The position numbers and the translations under genes were made by a program. A stretch of DNA of 38,812 nt, taken from positions 1 to 38,812 of the forward strand of contig JANDLV010000038.1 of NCBI GenBank assembly GCA_024330185.1, read 5' to 3'. Positions 32,709 through 38,812 of the stretch are shown in pieces. This stretch comes from Candidatus Siliceabacter maunaloa (GTDB taxonomy: Bacteria; Actinomycetota; Thermoleophilia; Solirubrobacterales; Solirubrobacteraceae). Position 1 is the stretch's first letter. Each line of letters begins with the position of its first letter. Under the pieces are notes generated by a model. It was not told the DNA's origin. It made no database searches and was given only the letters and a program-made list of their open reading frames with translations.

Positions 32709-33604
32709 AGGTCGCATACTGGCCCGGCTGCGTCAGCCGCGGCTTCACCCCCGAGCTGCACGGCTCCATGGCCAAGGTCGCCCCGCTGCTGGACATCGAG
32801 CTGGTCGAGCTCGACCGCGCGTCGTGCTGCGGCGCCGGCGTGATCGCCGAGCACAACCAGGAGCTGGCCGACACCCTCAACGCGCGCACCTTCGCACTGG
32901 CCCAGCAGGTCGAGGGCGCCGAGCTGATGATGAACATCTGCTCGACCTGCCAGGGCGCGCAGACCGAGTGCCAGGAGCGCCTGGACGCCAGCGCCGACTA
33001 CCGCGCGCACGTCAACGAGACGTTGGGCGAGCACGGCCTGCACTACGAGAAGGGGCTGTCCAACAAGAACTTCCTCTGGCTGCTGGTCGAGGAGATGGGG
33101 CTGGACGAGCTGCGTTCACGCGTGAAGCAGCCGCTGACCGACCTGCGCGTGGGGCCGTTCTACGGGTGCTACATCGTGCGCCCGACCGACCGGCTGGGCA
33201 TCGACGACCTCAAGCCCCGCGACACCTACCTCGCGCAGGTCATCGAGGCGCTGGGCGGCACGGTCATCGAGTACGCCGGGGCCTACAAGTGCTGCGGCTT
33301 CCCGATCATCACCATGAACAAGGAGGTGTCGCTCAAGCAGGCCGGGCGCCACCTGGGCGACGCGGTGGACCAGGGCGCCGACTGCCTGGTGACGCCGTGT
33401 CCACTGTGCCACCTCAACCTGGACCTCCAGCAGCCGCTGGCCGAGAAGGCGGTGAACCGCACGCTGAACATGCCTGTGCTGCACCTGCCCCAGCTCGTCG
33501 GGCTGGCGCTCGGCCTCGAGCCCAAGGAGCTCGGCCTGCAGCAGCACATCGTCAAGCCCACGTCGGTCATCGACTGGTCGACATCGGTCGTGGCAGGCGT
33601 CTAG
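32705..33604 (+). CDS. CCG-domain (HdrB/SdhE-like) subunit of a type-E succinate dehydrogenase
   Basis: 299 aa. Two cysteine-rich CCG repeats: first PGC, SCCGAG and CSTCQG, second YGCY, KCCGFP and CPLCHLN. This is the domain of heterodisulfide reductase HdrB, and in type-E (SdhABE) succinate dehydrogenases it takes the place of the membrane anchors. Coupled to sdhB by ATGA. No transmembrane segment; a further SdhF partner is not present downstream, where an IS remnant begins. Contact with quinone or membrane is inferred from the family. Confidence 0.87.
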   Translation: MKVAYWPGCVSRGFTPELHGSMAKVAPLLDIELVELDRASCCGAGVIAEHNQELADTLNARTFALAQQVEGAELMMNICSTCQGAQTECQERLDASADYRAHVNETLGEHGLHYEKGLSNKNFLWLLVEEMGLDELRSRVKQPLTDLRVGPFYGCYIVRPTDRLGIDDLKPRDTYLAQVIEALGGTVIEYAGAYKCCGFPIITMNKEVSLKQAGRHLGDAVDQGADCLVTPCPLCHLNLDLQQPLAEKAVNRTLNMPVLHLPQLVGLALGLEPKELGLQQHIVKPTSVIDWSTSVVAGV

Positions 33605-33624
33605 GAGGAAAACACGCTTGAGCT

Positions 33625-33830
33625 CTACGCGGCGGCCTCTGTCAGCGTGACGTCGTGTCCGAGGCGTTGGAGCTGACCGCGCCCGATGCAAAAGGGGCGA
33701 GCTTGGCCTCGATCGCCTGGGACAGCGCGTCGATCTGGGCGTCGAGGAAGTCCAGATGGGCGCCGATCGACCCGATCGACAGGCCATGCAGTTCCTCGAA
33801 GCGGCCCTCCAGCGCGTCTCCAGCTCCCGG
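33625..33830 (-). pseudogene. Internally deleted IS110-family transposase remnant
   Basis: Minus strand, two pieces in different frames. ALEGRFEELHGLSIGSI, AHLDFLDAQIDALSQAIEA and KLAPFA match the helical segment after the DEDD domain of IS110 transposases. The other frame ends QLQRLGHDVTLTEAAA at 33625, which resembles the extreme C-terminus of such transposases. The catalytic Ser domain and most of the DEDD domain are missing, so the copy is dead. It lies just after the sdh operon and marks the border of the accessory right flank. Family assignment is from remembered pattern. Confidence 0.6.
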
Positions 33831-33994
33831 GACAGACGAGGGCACGATGCGCGGCGAAGCACCCACGCCGGGCCGCTCCCACTCCAGCGCCGGCTCGCCC
33901 GCCTGATCGCCGAAGACGGGCAACTCGCGGGCTGACACCGGCAAACCCCGCCGACGGCTCTGTCCGGTGCTCGTCCTGCCGTTCGATGACCCAA

Positions 33995-34366
33995 TCACCG
34001 ACAGGAGAGGCGATGCGCGAACTCAGCCGCAGCAACGACGTCATCGTGCAGATCAAGGTCAAGCTGTTGACCGGCTCGTCGTCGGCCGCCCCGCACTCCA
34101 CCGGCGCTCTGTCGCGTGGCGCGCCTGGTCGCAGCGGGATCGTGCTCGGCGAGGATCTTCAGTGCCTCGCCGTGCTCCGAGACCACGCGGCGCCCGACGG
34201 CGCGGATCCTCTCGCGAACCTGCGCGGTGGGCATGATCCGCAGTTCGCCGCCTTCGAGCTCTTCGACCAGCACAGAGGTGCCGGGGGCGTAGCCGCGCGC
34301 CTCCAGCTCCCGGGGGATCGAGACGACGTTGCTGTTACCGACGCGACGGACCTTGACGACCCTCAT
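33995..34366 (-). CDS. AbrB/MazE-type antitoxin, C-terminus probably altered
   Basis: ATG 34366. Residues 1-50 are a swapped-hairpin AbrB domain (VVKVRRVGNSNVVSIPREL, GTSVLVEELEGGELRI); then VRERIRAVGRRVVSEHGEALKILAEHDP as in antitoxins of this class (about 80 aa). The remaining ~45 residues are Arg/Ala-rich and look like read-through after a lost stop or frameshift. No intact toxin follows; the IS110 remnant lies there instead, so the partner may be deleted. Confidence 0.65.
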   Translation of the reverse strand: MRVVKVRRVGNSNVVSIPRELEARGYAPGTSVLVEELEGGELRIMPTAQVRERIRAVGRRVVSEHGEALKILAEHDPAATRRATRQSAGGVRGGRRRAGQQLDLDLHDDVVAAAEFAHRLSCR

Positions 34367-34382
34367 GGACTAGGTATACACA

Positions 34383-34392
34383 GGGATATCCC
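34383..34392. promoter_or_regulatory. Perfect palindrome GGGATATCCC before the AbrB-type antitoxin
   Basis: Ten-base perfect palindrome 17 bases upstream of the start, beside GTATAC (34374-34379), which doubles as a plausible -10. AbrB-type antitoxins repress their operons at such AT-containing sites. Confidence 0.4.
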
Positions 34393-34531
34393 AAGAGATC
34401 AGGTTTCAGGCATCGGCGCAGTGCAGCGGAGCGAGCGCCCGAGGCGTTGCCCTCTTCGAACGCCGACGGGCCCCGGTGCCTGGGCAGTCGGACATGATCC
34501 GCAGCTCGCTACCTTCGAGCACGACCGTGCG

Positions 34532-34891
34532 TCAGGCGCCTTCGCCGCGTCGCAGGTACACGACGCGATCGTCGAGCGGCTCGCCGACCACCGCGAGCAG
34601 CGCGGCGACGAGCGTGGGGCGCCCCGCCGGACGGCGTGAGAAGCGCGACGACAGCGCGATCAGCACGCCGGGGTGATGGCCACCTCGCGTGAGGTGGTCG
34701 GCTGCGATGCGGGCGAAATCGCCCACGTTCTCGGTCAGCAGCACTCGCCTCTGCGCGACGGCCCGCCCCAAACACGTCCGGATCGGATCTCCCGGCGAGC
34801 CCGAGCTCGGCCACGGTGAGCGCATCGACGCCGGCCGTGCGCAACTCCTGCGCCAGCGCAGGCGGGTACATCTCGTCGAGCGCAGCCTCAC
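34532..34891 (-). pseudogene. DUF5615-like PIN toxin with compensating frameshifts
   Basis: Continuous 119-aa frame from GTG 34891, which overlaps the antitoxin stop (GTGA). The C-terminal half (RRVLLTENVGDFARIAADHL, LVVYLRRG-like end) is a good DUF5615 toxin, but residues 4 to about 38 are scrambled. In the neighbouring frame the missing part is perfect: LDEMYPPALAQELRTAGVDA, then LTVAELGLAGRSDPDVF. One base is missing near 34878 and one extra G lies in the run near 34773, so the ends agree in frame while the middle, including the conserved first Asp, does not. Either two mutations, or two sequencing errors. Confidence 0.75.
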
Positions 34892-35277
34892 CGCGCGTCT
34901 GCGACGGCCGTCTCGCGACGGTGAAGCTCGATGCGCGCGGCGATCTCCTCGGGGTAGTCGGCGCGGTAGCCCAGCGCGGCCTCGATCTGGGGCCGGGTCA
35001 GCGACCCATCGTCGGCCAGCGTGGCCACCGGGTCGGGCTCTGCGGCCAGGTCCTCGACCCACATCGCGACCTCCCACACGTCGGGGCCGCCGATCAATCC
35101 GGCGCGCCGGCCCGTGGGCCCGTCGCGAAACGTCACCAGCGGGTGCTCGTCGCGGCGCGCGCCCTCCTCCGCATACCGGCGAAGGCGGTCGGACAGACTT
35201 CCCCCCGCGGCCCGCGCGCGCAGGCGCAACCGCTCGACCAGAGCGTCGTCGAGACGAAGCGACACGTTCACGGACAT
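34888..35277 (-). CDS. DUF433-like (VapB45-type) antitoxin
   Basis: 129 aa from ATG 35277. N-terminal ribbon-helix-helix-like segment (MSVNVSLRLDDALVERLRLR), middle block GPDVWEVAMWVEDLAAE and a DUF433 end (LTRPQIEAALGYRADYPEEI). DUF433 proteins are the normal partners of DUF5615 toxins, which is what lies directly downstream with a GTGA overlap. An inverted repeat precedes the start. Confidence 0.75.
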   Translation of the reverse strand: MSVNVSLRLDDALVERLRLRARAAGGSLSDRLRRYAEEGARRDEHPLVTFRDGPTGRRAGLIGGPDVWEVAMWVEDLAAEPDPVATLADDGSLTRPQIEAALGYRADYPEEIAARIELHRRETAVADAR

Positions 35278-35279
35278 GT

Positions 35280-35297
35280 CAGCATTGTCGCATGCTG
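35280..35297. promoter_or_regulatory. Inverted repeat CAGCAT-n6-ATGCTG before the DUF433 antitoxin
   Basis: Perfect six-base arms, two bases upstream of the ATG (35277), in the 67-bp gap to the divergent 317-aa gene. Probable self-regulation site; it could also affect the divergent gene. Confidence 0.5.
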
Positions 35298-35344
35298 TCC
35301 GCACTGCGGGAGGGGGTGCTCTTGCCTGGTGGATCGCTCGCTCT

Positions 35345-36298
35345 GTGACAATTCACGCGCGCGGCGACGCTGACGGCCCGCGCGCGGCGATCATCGTGGG
35401 CGTGCACCATCTTCGCCTGTCGCTCAACGCCCCGCCCGCCGAGCGCGAGCGGCTGGCTTGCGAGCTGGAGGCTCGCGGCGCGACAAGACTCCAGGCCACC
35501 GAGCCGCTGGGCCTGGTGTGGTCGACCGACGGGTCAGCGCCGGTGCTGGAGGAGCTGTCGGCCGGCCATCCCACGGTCGTCGTGGGCGTGGAGCGCTTTG
35601 AGTCGCTGGGCGACGAGCTGCTGCGCGCGATCGTGCACGGCGGGGTGGTGACCGTGCTCGAGCGCCGGTCGATCCTCGACGGCCCGCACGGCGAAGGCCC
35701 GCTGGAGTGGGGTGTATGCATGGACGAGGACGGCGAGCTGCTCGACGGCGAGCTGCTGCGCGCCACGGCCGAGCTGGTGGCCGCGATGCCGGCTCCGTCG
35801 TCGGCGCGCGGCTCGCGCACGCCTCTGCACGGCATGGTGGAGCTGTCGCGCGCGCTGGGTCGCCTGTGCGCGACCACCGAGGACCCGCTCGCCCCCGGCG
35901 CCCCTCACCCGGCCACGCTCTCGGCCCTGCTCGAGCTGGCCAACCTCGCGCTCACCCTCGGCGCTCCCACCGCCTCGATGTGCGCGGCCGAGGCCCGGGT
36001 CGCGCGCGCCTGGTGCCTGTCCCGCGCGTGCGCGCACGCGGGCGTCGAGACGCTGTGGGACACGCCCGGCGCGGCGAGCTGGCCGGACTGGCTTGCCACG
36101 CTGGCCGCCAGCGCAAGCGAGGCCATCGACGCCGGATGCCACCACCCGATCGACCTCGCGCCGCAGGCGGTCCTCCTCGCCAGCGAGCACTGGGCCTCAC
36201 CCCAGGAACAGTTCGAGGCCGCCGCCGCAACCCTCCTGGTCAGCTGCCTGCAAGCGCTCGCGCTGTTCGGCGCCACCGGCCAGGCCGGGCGGGCCTGA
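35345..36298 (+). CDS. Hypothetical protein, unrecognised two-part architecture
   Basis: 317 aa from GTG 35345, the first start after the divergent antitoxin. Residues 1-130 look alpha/beta (AAIIVGVHHLRLSLNAPPAE, GLVWSTDG, TVVVGVERFESLG, GVVTVLERRS), followed by an acidic turn (CMDEDGELLDGELL) and a long Ala-rich helical C-terminus with repeated Cys (ARAWCLSRACAHAG). No signal peptide or membrane segment. The frame is well preserved with strong GC third-position bias, so it is a real gene; I know no family for it. It stands between a toxin-antitoxin pair and defence-gene remnants. Confidence 0.65.
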   Translation: MTIHARGDADGPRAAIIVGVHHLRLSLNAPPAERERLACELEARGATRLQATEPLGLVWSTDGSAPVLEELSAGHPTVVVGVERFESLGDELLRAIVHGGVVTVLERRSILDGPHGEGPLEWGVCMDEDGELLDGELLRATAELVAAMPAPSSARGSRTPLHGMVELSRALGRLCATTEDPLAPGAPHPATLSALLELANLALTLGAPTASMCAAEARVARAWCLSRACAHAGVETLWDTPGAASWPDWLATLAASASEAIDAGCHHPIDLAPQAVLLASEHWASPQEQFEAAAATLLVSCLQALALFGATGQAGRA

Positions 36299-36713
36299 CG
36301 CCATGCTCTACGCGGACGCGCGCCGGTGACCGGTAGTGCCGGCGGCACCACATCACTGAACCTCGCACACCATCGCTTGCGGCATCGGAGCGCTCGGACC
36401 TTCGCCGGTCGCTACGGCAGCGTGCCCTGCGGACGCTTTAGGTTCGAACACTGCGCCGGCGGCGCCTGAGGCTCGGTCATCTCGGCCGGAGACGTCGACA
36501 CAAGTCCCTGCGGCTCGCCCACCCGGCGGGGCTTGCCGGCCTTGCTTCCTCGTGCCCGAGGAAGACGAGCGTCTCGCGGCATTGCACGGTGAAACTCAGT
36601 CCGCCAGTCGATGTCCCCGATGCTGACCTTGAGGAATCCGAACTGGAAGAAGACCGCCAGATAGATCGGTGCGCCTCGGGGCCTACGGATGGTCTCCCTT
36701 GCCGGAGCCATCG
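36299..36713. other. Gap with no supported gene
   Basis: An open minus-strand frame (ends 36412) contains SIGDIDWRTEFHRAMPRDAR and a Pro/Ala tail, but has no family match I recognise and lies across the end of the helicase stub. I treat it as rearranged debris. Confidence 0.3.
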
Positions 36714-36899
36714 TCAGTCGATGGTGGCCCCCCGCTCGAAGGCCGGGTTGAGCTGCAGCGGTGGATCCGGCCACAGCAGGCCCGCATCGAGCTCGCGCTT
36801 GACGTGCTCCCGGATGCGCTCGTCGCGACTCGTCAGAAAAGACTCGGCGTAGTGCCGGAAGTCGTCGACGAGGGCTTGGCGGAGTGCGAAGACGTCCAT
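36714..36899 (-). pseudogene. N-terminal stub of a large defence-type DEAD/DEAH helicase
   Basis: ATG 36899, 61 aa: MDVFALRQALVDDFRHYAES, FLTSRDERIREHVKREL, LLWPDPPLQLNPAFERG, then stop. This is the characteristic opening of very large DEAD/DEAH box helicases with DUF1998-like ends found in actinobacterial defence islands, as I remember them. Everything after residue 61, including all helicase motifs, is gone. Upstream of the start is a (TCC)7 tract. Confidence 0.6.
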
Positions 36900-36903
36900 G
36901 AAT

Positions 36904-36924
36904 GGAGGAGGAGGAGGAGGAGGA
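36904..36924. repeat. (GGA)7 trinucleotide tract
   Basis: Seven GGA units, four bases upstream of the helicase-stub ATG; on the transcribed minus strand it is (TCC)7. Such tracts vary in length by slippage and are unusual in this type of genome. Confidence 0.85.
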
Positions 36925-37027
36925 GGGGCAGACTAGCGGCGACGGAAAAGTCGACGGGGAGCTGGGCGTCCTGACATAGCGCCTGACTCCGAATAACAAA
37001 GCCCCTCGCCCGGTGGCGGCTGATCAA

Positions 37028-37041
37028 GGCCAGTTGTGGCC
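37028..37041. repeat. Inverted repeat GGCCA-GTTG-TGGCC
   Basis: Perfect five-base arms, 58 bases upstream of the TIM-barrel gene start, in the only gap that could hold its promoter. Confidence 0.25.
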
Positions 37042-37098
37042 GTCCGATATCAGACCCGGCGAGAACCCGACCGCCAGCCGCGCTACCGTCACGGCCAC

Positions 37099-37788
37099 AT
37101 GAACGCCACGGTCCTGGCTACTAGCCCAACGCTCGCCGGACACCTCCGCATAGGGTGCTCGACCGGGTACTTCGTCGAGTATCGCGGCGACTGGCCCTCC
37201 TTGATCGAGCAAGCCACAGCTTTGTCGTTGCGGGCTATCGAGTTGGCGGCACTCTCCGAGGAGGAGCTGCCTGGACTACTTGCCTACCTCGACGACGAAC
37301 CGAGCCTGCCGTGCGACTACGTCAGCGTCCACGCCCCTTCCAAGGGGAGGCGTATGGCCGAGGAAGAGCTTGTCAGCCTTCTTGATGACCTTCCACCATG
37401 GATTGAGACCGTCGTGGCCCATCCGGACACCTTCGAGGTTCCGGAGCGCTGGAACCGTCTCGGACGGCGCCTAGCAGTGGAGAACATGGATCGACGCAAG
37501 CCGGCCGGCCGTACCGCGCAAGAGATGGCGACCGTATTCGCAATGCTGCCGGATGCGAGCTTGTGCTTCGACATCGCGCACTCATGGGCGATCGACAGCT
37601 CGATGGCGGAAGGCCAAGCAATCCTAGATCGGTTTGGCTGCCGCCTACGCCAGCTGCACGTCAGCTCGCTGGACAGCGCGCAGCACCACGTCCCACTCAC
37701 GCAGGAAGACGAGGAGCTCTTCAGTTCGCTGCTGGACCGCTGCCGAGACGTGCCGTGGATCCTCGAGGCGGCTCCACGAAGCACTTGA
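37099..37788 (+). CDS. TIM-barrel, sugar-isomerase/AP-endonuclease-like protein
   Basis: 229 aa from ATG 37099. Xylose-isomerase-like fold cues: RIGCSTGYFVEYRGDWPSLI, LSLRAIELAALSEEEL, YVSVHAPS, ETVVAHPD, LAVENMDRRKP, LCFDIAHSWA and LHVSSLDSAQHHVPL, which place metal ligands (His, Glu, Asp, His) on successive strands. Substrate unknown. The stop overlaps a TTG start of the next gene (TTGA). Its lower GC than the core suggests transfer. Confidence 0.75.
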   Translation: MNATVLATSPTLAGHLRIGCSTGYFVEYRGDWPSLIEQATALSLRAIELAALSEEELPGLLAYLDDEPSLPCDYVSVHAPSKGRRMAEEELVSLLDDLPPWIETVVAHPDTFEVPERWNRLGRRLAVENMDRRKPAGRTAQEMATVFAMLPDASLCFDIAHSWAIDSSMAEGQAILDRFGCRLRQLHVSSLDSAQHHVPLTQEDEELFSSLLDRCRDVPWILEAAPRST

Positions 37789-38812
37789 ACGCTCCGCACG
37801 GCGCCCTGCACGAGCTCGCGGTGGCAGCGAGCACGGAGTTTCCGAACCTCACCAGAGCACGCCAGCGCTCTCAGTCAAAGCTCGAGGACGTTCGCGCTCA
37901 ACTGGCCGACGCGCCATGTCCGAGCGACGCGAGCGTGGTTGTGTTCGGCTCGCTGGCTCGCGGTGAGCTGACCCGAGGCAGCGATTACGACTGGGCGATT
38001 CTCCTCCACGCGGGCGAGTCCGAGCAGCGCCCGGATATCGCGCGCCTGGATGCGGCAGTGCGGGATGTGCTCGGAGCCGATGAGCGCAAGCCAGGTACGC
38101 AGGATGTCTTCGGCCAGGTCTTCGGTTGCGACGAGCTCGTTGAGCAAATTGGTCTGGACAAGGACAGCAACACGCTTGCTGACCCGCCGGATGCTCCTAC
38201 TCCTGGAGTCGGCGGCCGTGCTCGGCCCCGAGGTCCATGGGCGCTGCCGTACCCGTGTGCTCGATACCTACTTGCAGCGCGGTACCAAGGACTTCCGGGT
38301 GCCGCGCTTCCTCCTCAACGACCTGGTGCGCTACTGGCGCACCGTATGCGTGGATTTCGAGGGTAAGCACTGGGGCTTTGACGCCGACGACGGTAAATGG
38401 GTCACGCGCAATGCCAAGCTACGAACCAGCCGGAAGATTCTGTTCGCCAGCGGTCTGCTCCCGGTGTTGAGCGCCATGCAGTACCGCGCGATTGATCAGC
38501 GGGGTTTCTTGCACGATCAACTCGGAGCGCTCGCTACAGACCGGATCGCGTATGCGTTCTTGACACGTGACCAAGGACATAGCATCGAGGTCGGGGCACG
38601 AGGTCTGCAGGCCTACGACCGCTTCATCGCGCTCCTGGACACTCCGGAGGTACGCGCGCACCTCAAAGAACTCCAGCCTGCGGAGCGAGACGCTTCACCC
38701 ACCTGGGCCAAGATTCGAACATGTGGCCGCGAACTCGAGCAAAGCCTCTTGGCCCTGCGGAGCCTGTCAAGCCCAGTGAGACACCTCGCGTGTGAATTTA
38801 GTGAGCAACCTC
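37785..38812 (+). pseudogene. Nucleotidyltransferase-domain protein, frameshifted and cut by the window end
   Basis: TTG 37785 overlaps the upstream stop. The first 130 residues contain the nucleotidyltransferase motif VVVFGSLARGELTRGSDYDW (GS-x-RG, paired Asp) and end VEQIGLDKDSNT. The frame must then move by one base near 38174 to continue as LLTRRMLLLLESAAVLG (ATG 38191) and FRVPRFLLNDLVRYWRTVCV, open without a stop to the last base. Both halves fit one long nucleotidyltransferase family, whose members I recall near 350-400 aa. Either one mutated gene or a sequencing error; partial at the 3' end. Confidence 0.75.

Noticed and set aside
36345-36356. Twelve bases matching the reverse complement of the CRISPR spacer (GCACCACATCAC)
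   Set aside because: Too short for a protospacer; a chance hit of this size is plausible in a window this long.
36331-36356. Short GC inverted repeat GTGCC-GGC-GGCAC after the 317-aa gene
   Set aside because: Arms of five bases with a three-base loop are common by chance at this GC; no T-tract.
36412-36999. 195-aa minus-strand frame across the helicase stub
   Set aside because: Starts in the simple-repeat region and overlaps the stub in another frame; no family match.
1-38812. tRNA and rRNA genes, long CRISPR arrays, integrase or attachment sites
   Set aside because: None could be recognised by eye on either strand.

Overview
The window is high-GC bacterial DNA. Codon use is actinobacterial, GTG and TTG starts are frequent, and stop/start overlaps such as ATGA and GTGA are common. 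A GlnR-type nitrogen regulator with a matching GlnR-like box, a eukaryote-like NADP isocitrate dehydrogenase and an anchor-less CCG-type succinate dehydrogenase also fit. A deep actinomycetote (Thermoleophilia/Solirubrobacterales-like) is my best guess; this is inference. A conserved ~26 kb metabolic core is flanked on both sides by accessory defence and toxin-antitoxin DNA in which several genes are broken.

Left flank (1-7.1 kb): a leftward type I-G (formerly I-U) CRISPR effector operon, csb1 (Cas7) - csb2 (Cas5/Cas6) - cas3 (helicase-HD) - a short Cas8-like protein. cas3 has a one-base frame break exactly in Walker A. Upstream of csb1 lies a previously unmarked minimal CRISPR array: two identical 36-bp repeats around one 34-bp spacer. 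No cas1, cas2 or cas4 is visible. A two-gene nucleotidyltransferase (DUF6036-like) module follows.

Nitrogen region (7.1-18.3 kb): leftward nasA (fused to a NirB-like flavin reductase and a BFD [2Fe-2S] domain), nirB and nirD; rightward glnA, glnR (receiver without phosphoacceptor), a TrpD2-like gene and narK. narK carries a near-consensus GlnR box, and the divergent nasA/glnA promoter carries an 11-bp direct repeat. Together these genes import nitrate, reduce it to nitrite and ammonium, and assimilate it into glutamine under local nitrogen control.

Middle (18.3-25 kb): methyltransferase, MBL-fold hydrolase, two VapBC-like pairs with inverted-repeat operators, a small four-cysteine protein, a FMN 2-hydroxyacid oxidase divergent from an NAD(P)-binding protein, a SRPBCC protein and an AT-hook/winged-helix DNA-binding protein followed by a perfect hairpin.

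Central metabolism (25.1-33.6 kb): icd - mdh - YihY membrane protein - M50/CBS site-2 protease, then a ~160-bp imperfect palindrome, then sdhA - sdhB - CCG-domain subunit (type-E-like complex II).

Right flank (33.6-38.8 kb): an internally deleted IS110-family transposase, an AbrB/MazE-like antitoxin, a DUF433-like antitoxin with a DUF5615-like toxin scrambled by two compensating frameshifts, an unrecognised 317-aa protein, the N-terminal stub of a large defence-type helicase beside a (GGA)7 repeat, and a TIM-barrel protein translationally coupled to a frameshifted nucleotidyltransferase that runs off the window. The far right is visibly less GC-rich than the core.
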